Source: CAZZCN01 sp964652975 (GTDB taxonomy: Bacteria; Bacillota; Clostridia; Saccharofermentanales; UBA5734). Taken from it: a stretch of 24,414 nt of DNA. A model generated the notes under the pieces. That model had not been told where the DNA came from. It ran no database searches and was given only the letters and a program-made list of their open reading frames with translations. Positions 22,585 through 24,414 of this stretch are shown here, in pieces. Position 1 is the stretch's first letter, and the number at the start of each line of letters is the position of its first letter. A program made the position numbers and the translations under genes. The stretch covers positions 1-24,414 of the forward strand of contig CAZZCN010000049.1 of assembly GCA_964652975.1 (NCBI GenBank), written 5' to 3'.

Positions 22585-23808
22585 ATGTATATTTTAGTGG
22601 CAGACGGGGGGTATCCGTCTGCAAAATATAAATTGAACGGAATATTTGCATTTGATCAAGCAAAAGCATTGACTAGCAGCGGGCATAGGATTGTTTTTGC
22701 AGGTCTCGACATGAGATCAGTCAGACGCTGGCGCAAATGGGGATTTGAAAGCTTCATGTTTGAGGGTGTCCAAATTGAATCGATTAATATACCTTGCGGT
22801 GCTTTACCGTGTGGACTGGCGGATAAGATAAGAATATTGGCATTCAGATTGTTATATAAGAAGATAAGCAAGAAATACGGTCACCCAGACATTATTCACT
22901 CACATTTTATCAATATATCTTATGCCGCTGCACACCTGGCAGTCAAAGAATCAATACCACTAGTTGTCACAGAACACTACTCAGGAATGAACCAGGATGT
23001 AATAAGTCCACTTCTGATGAAATATGGCAGATATGTTTATGCACGAGCCAATCGAATTTTGGCCGTGAGCACATACCTAAAGAACAACCTGATTGATAAA
23101 TTCGATGTAGAAGTTGATGTAGTTCCAAATATAGTCGACTTATCAAGTTTTAAGAGAAATGAACAAAGAGAGAATAGTGAAAATTATCAGAAAGATTCAA
23201 AAGAATGTGATGGAAATAGGGAAAACTTGACCGAGGGAAAAACATTCAGCATTGTATCTGTCGGTGCATTGAATTCCAATAAACGTATGGATTTGCTGAT
23301 CGAGTCTTTTTATGCCGCTTTTAACGGAGCACCTGGTTTCAAACTATATATATACGGAGATGGAAAAGAAAGAGACAGGTTGCAGGATTTGATAGACAGG
23401 CTAAAACTTGAGCACAATGTGTTTTTGATGGGCGTTGGGCATAGAACAGAAATAGCAAATAAAATGAGAGAAAGTGATTGCTTTGCTCTCTTTTCCAAAT
23501 TGGAGACATTCGGAGTATCTTTTATAGAGGCACTTTCGCTTGGTTTGCCGGTTATTTCCACGAAGAGTGGAGGGCCTGAGGACTTTATATCAAACGAAAA
23601 TGGGATTATTGTCAATGACGAAAGCATTGCCTCGCTTGCAGGTGCCATCGTTCAAATGCACAATGACATAGAAAAATATGATAAGACAAAAGTATCCAGG
23701 TCTGTCGAGGAACGATTTGGCCCTCAAGTAATTTCATCAAGACTATTGGAAATATATTTAAATGTATTGGAAGAAAAAATGCAAAGGAAACCGGAAACAA
23801 ATGACTAA
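22585..23808 (+). CDS. GT4-family glycosyltransferase with a hydrophilic inter-domain insertion
   Basis: A 407-residue GT-B enzyme. The N-terminal domain has PSAKYKLNGIFAFDQAKAL (11-29, acceptor side) and IIHSHF (103-108). The C-terminal domain has VSVGALNSNKRMDLLIESF (224-242), LYIYGDGKER and KLETFGVSFIEALSLGLPVI, with the usual E-x7-E pair. Between PNIVDLSSF (181-189) and the second Rossmann domain, residues about 190-220 are an Asn/Glu/Lys/Ser-rich stretch that most GT4 proteins lack. The ribosome site before ATG 22585 is weak, and the gene follows the Wzz-like gene by 16 nt, so coupled expression is likely. It overlaps the next gene by 8 nt. Confidence 0.85.
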   Translation: MYILVADGGYPSAKYKLNGIFAFDQAKALTSSGHRIVFAGLDMRSVRRWRKWGFESFMFEGVQIESINIPCGALPCGLADKIRILAFRLLYKKISKKYGHPDIIHSHFINISYAAAHLAVKESIPLVVTEHYSGMNQDVISPLLMKYGRYVYARANRILAVSTYLKNNLIDKFDVEVDVVPNIVDLSSFKRNEQRENSENYQKDSKECDGNRENLTEGKTFSIVSVGALNSNKRMDLLIESFYAAFNGAPGFKLYIYGDGKERDRLQDLIDRLKLEHNVFLMGVGHRTEIANKMRESDCFALFSKLETFGVSFIEALSLGLPVISTKSGGPEDFISNENGIIVNDESIASLAGAIVQMHNDIEKYDKTKVSRSVEERFGPQVISSRLLEIYLNVLEEKMQRKPETND

Positions 23809-24414
23809 AAGAATAGCGTATGCAGTCGTAATGGCATCTCTGATCGGTGCAAGCGTGATTTCATTGGATATGAAAATTTTTCAACTGTCCTTGTTCAGAG
23901 TTCTGATAATTCTGCTTTCTTTCGTATCAATTGCCAAAATACTTATGACTGACACAGGTATTGGAATCGATAACAAAAAAAGAAGCAGCTACTCAATAAG
24001 GTTCATGTTGATCTGGCTAACATACTCCATATTCACAATAGCCTGGGTTAAAGATGACGTAGCCTGGTTCAAGGCAGTATATTTTATCGGAATAGGAGTG
24101 ATTTGCGTTCTCCTTTTCAAAAGCATATTTAGAGACACCGTCGATATAGTCAATGCATTTCGTGCAATGTCAATAATGGTGTTGGTCCATAATTCAATTG
24201 GACTGTTAGAGGTATTTACCGGCAGATATTTGTTTTACAGGGGGGATCACTATGCTGAATATGCGTCGCACAAAAATCCGGTTACAATGTTTTCCAACAC
24301 AAATGATTTTGCAACTCTTATGGCGATGTCTGTTTTTATACTATATATTTGCTTTGCAAACTCGAAACATATTATTGCGAAAATCATATATACCGGGATT
24401 GCAGCGTCTTCGGT
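23801..24414 (+). CDS. O-antigen polymerase/ligase (Wzy/WaaL-like) membrane protein, partial
   Basis: The frame is open from ATG 23801 (within the end of the upstream gene; AAAGGA and CCGGAAA precede it) to the window edge, 204 codons. Five or six hydrophobic segments are seen, with HYAEYASHKNPVTMFSNTNDFATLM between two of them. The N-x-ND-x-A element is typical of O-antigen ligase/polymerase proteins (Wzy_C/WaaL superfamily). Its place after a Wzz-like gene fits a polymerase of this surface polysaccharide. Ligase and polymerase cannot be told apart without the C-terminal half. Confidence 0.75.
   Translation, partial: MTKRIAYAVVMASLIGASVISLDMKIFQLSLFRVLIILLSFVSIAKILMTDTGIGIDNKKRSSYSIRFMLIWLTYSIFTIAWVKDDVAWFKAVYFIGIGVICVLLFKSIFRDTVDIVNAFRAMSIMVLVHNSIGLLEVFTGRYLFYRGDHYAEYASHKNPVTMFSNTNDFATLMAMSVFILYICFANSKHIIAKIIYTGIAASS

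Noticed and set aside
1..24414. tRNA, rRNA, insertion sequences or phage genes
   Set aside because: I saw no cloverleaf, no rRNA-like stretch, no transposase or integrase motif and no terminal inverted repeats flanking a gene in this window.

Overview
The window looks like a low-GC, Gram-positive anaerobe of the Clostridia. Evidence for this is AAGGAG/GGGAG ribosome sites, frequent GTG and TTG starts, AT-rich spacers, a GlpA/GlpB/DUF1667 redox operon and a DUF1015 protein. I cannot name a species.

Layout. (1) Positions 1-2535, minus strand: a DUF1015 protein followed by an FAD-dependent oxidoreductase that runs off the left edge. (2) 2536-5266: an AT-rich stretch with three tandem palindromes, a secreted polysaccharide deacetylase lipoprotein (+), a bidirectional hairpin terminator, a zinc-ribbon membrane protein (-), a two-copy 56-bp repeat and a promoter. 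(3) 5267-8583 (+): a three-gene glycerol-3-phosphate dehydrogenase-like operon (GlpA-like, GlpB-like, DUF1667), interrupted by a second block of the same palindromic repeat. (4) 8695 to the right edge (+): a surface-polysaccharide locus. It begins with two candidate promoters and holds a GT2-GtrA fusion, a GT-C-like membrane protein, a PglC-type phosphoglycosyl transferase, an SDR sugar reductase/epimerase, GT4, wecB, GT2, a left-handed beta-helix acyltransferase, a FdtA/QdtA cupin, a FdtB-type aminotransferase, rfbA, rfbB, a Wzz-like chain-length protein, a second GT4 and the start of an O-antigen polymerase/ligase.

How the polysaccharide genes fit. RfbA and RfbB make dTDP-4-keto-6-deoxyglucose. 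The cupin, aminotransferase and acyltransferase would turn it into dTDP-3-acetamido-3,6-dideoxyhexose (Fuc3NAc or Qui3NAc). rmlC and rmlD are absent from the window, so rhamnose is not the evident product. WecB supplies UDP-ManNAc. The PglC-like enzyme would prime undecaprenyl phosphate, the GT2/GT4 enzymes extend the repeat unit, and the Wzz-like and Wzy/WaaL-like proteins control polymerisation. No flippase is seen in the window.

The most unusual feature is the density of simple-sequence and tandem repeats inside otherwise conserved housekeeping-type genes and their spacers. They comprise an Asn/Ser hexanucleotide tract in the FAD oxidoreductase, a Lys/Asp/Thr loop insertion in DUF1015, a 19-residue tandem duplication ending GlpA, a (Gly-Asn)n tail on the PglC-like transferase, a hydrophilic insertion in a GT4, a 6 x 9-bp array before rfbB, a nearly T-free leader before rfbA, and a dispersed hairpin repeat of about 51 bp with changing but self-complementary stems.
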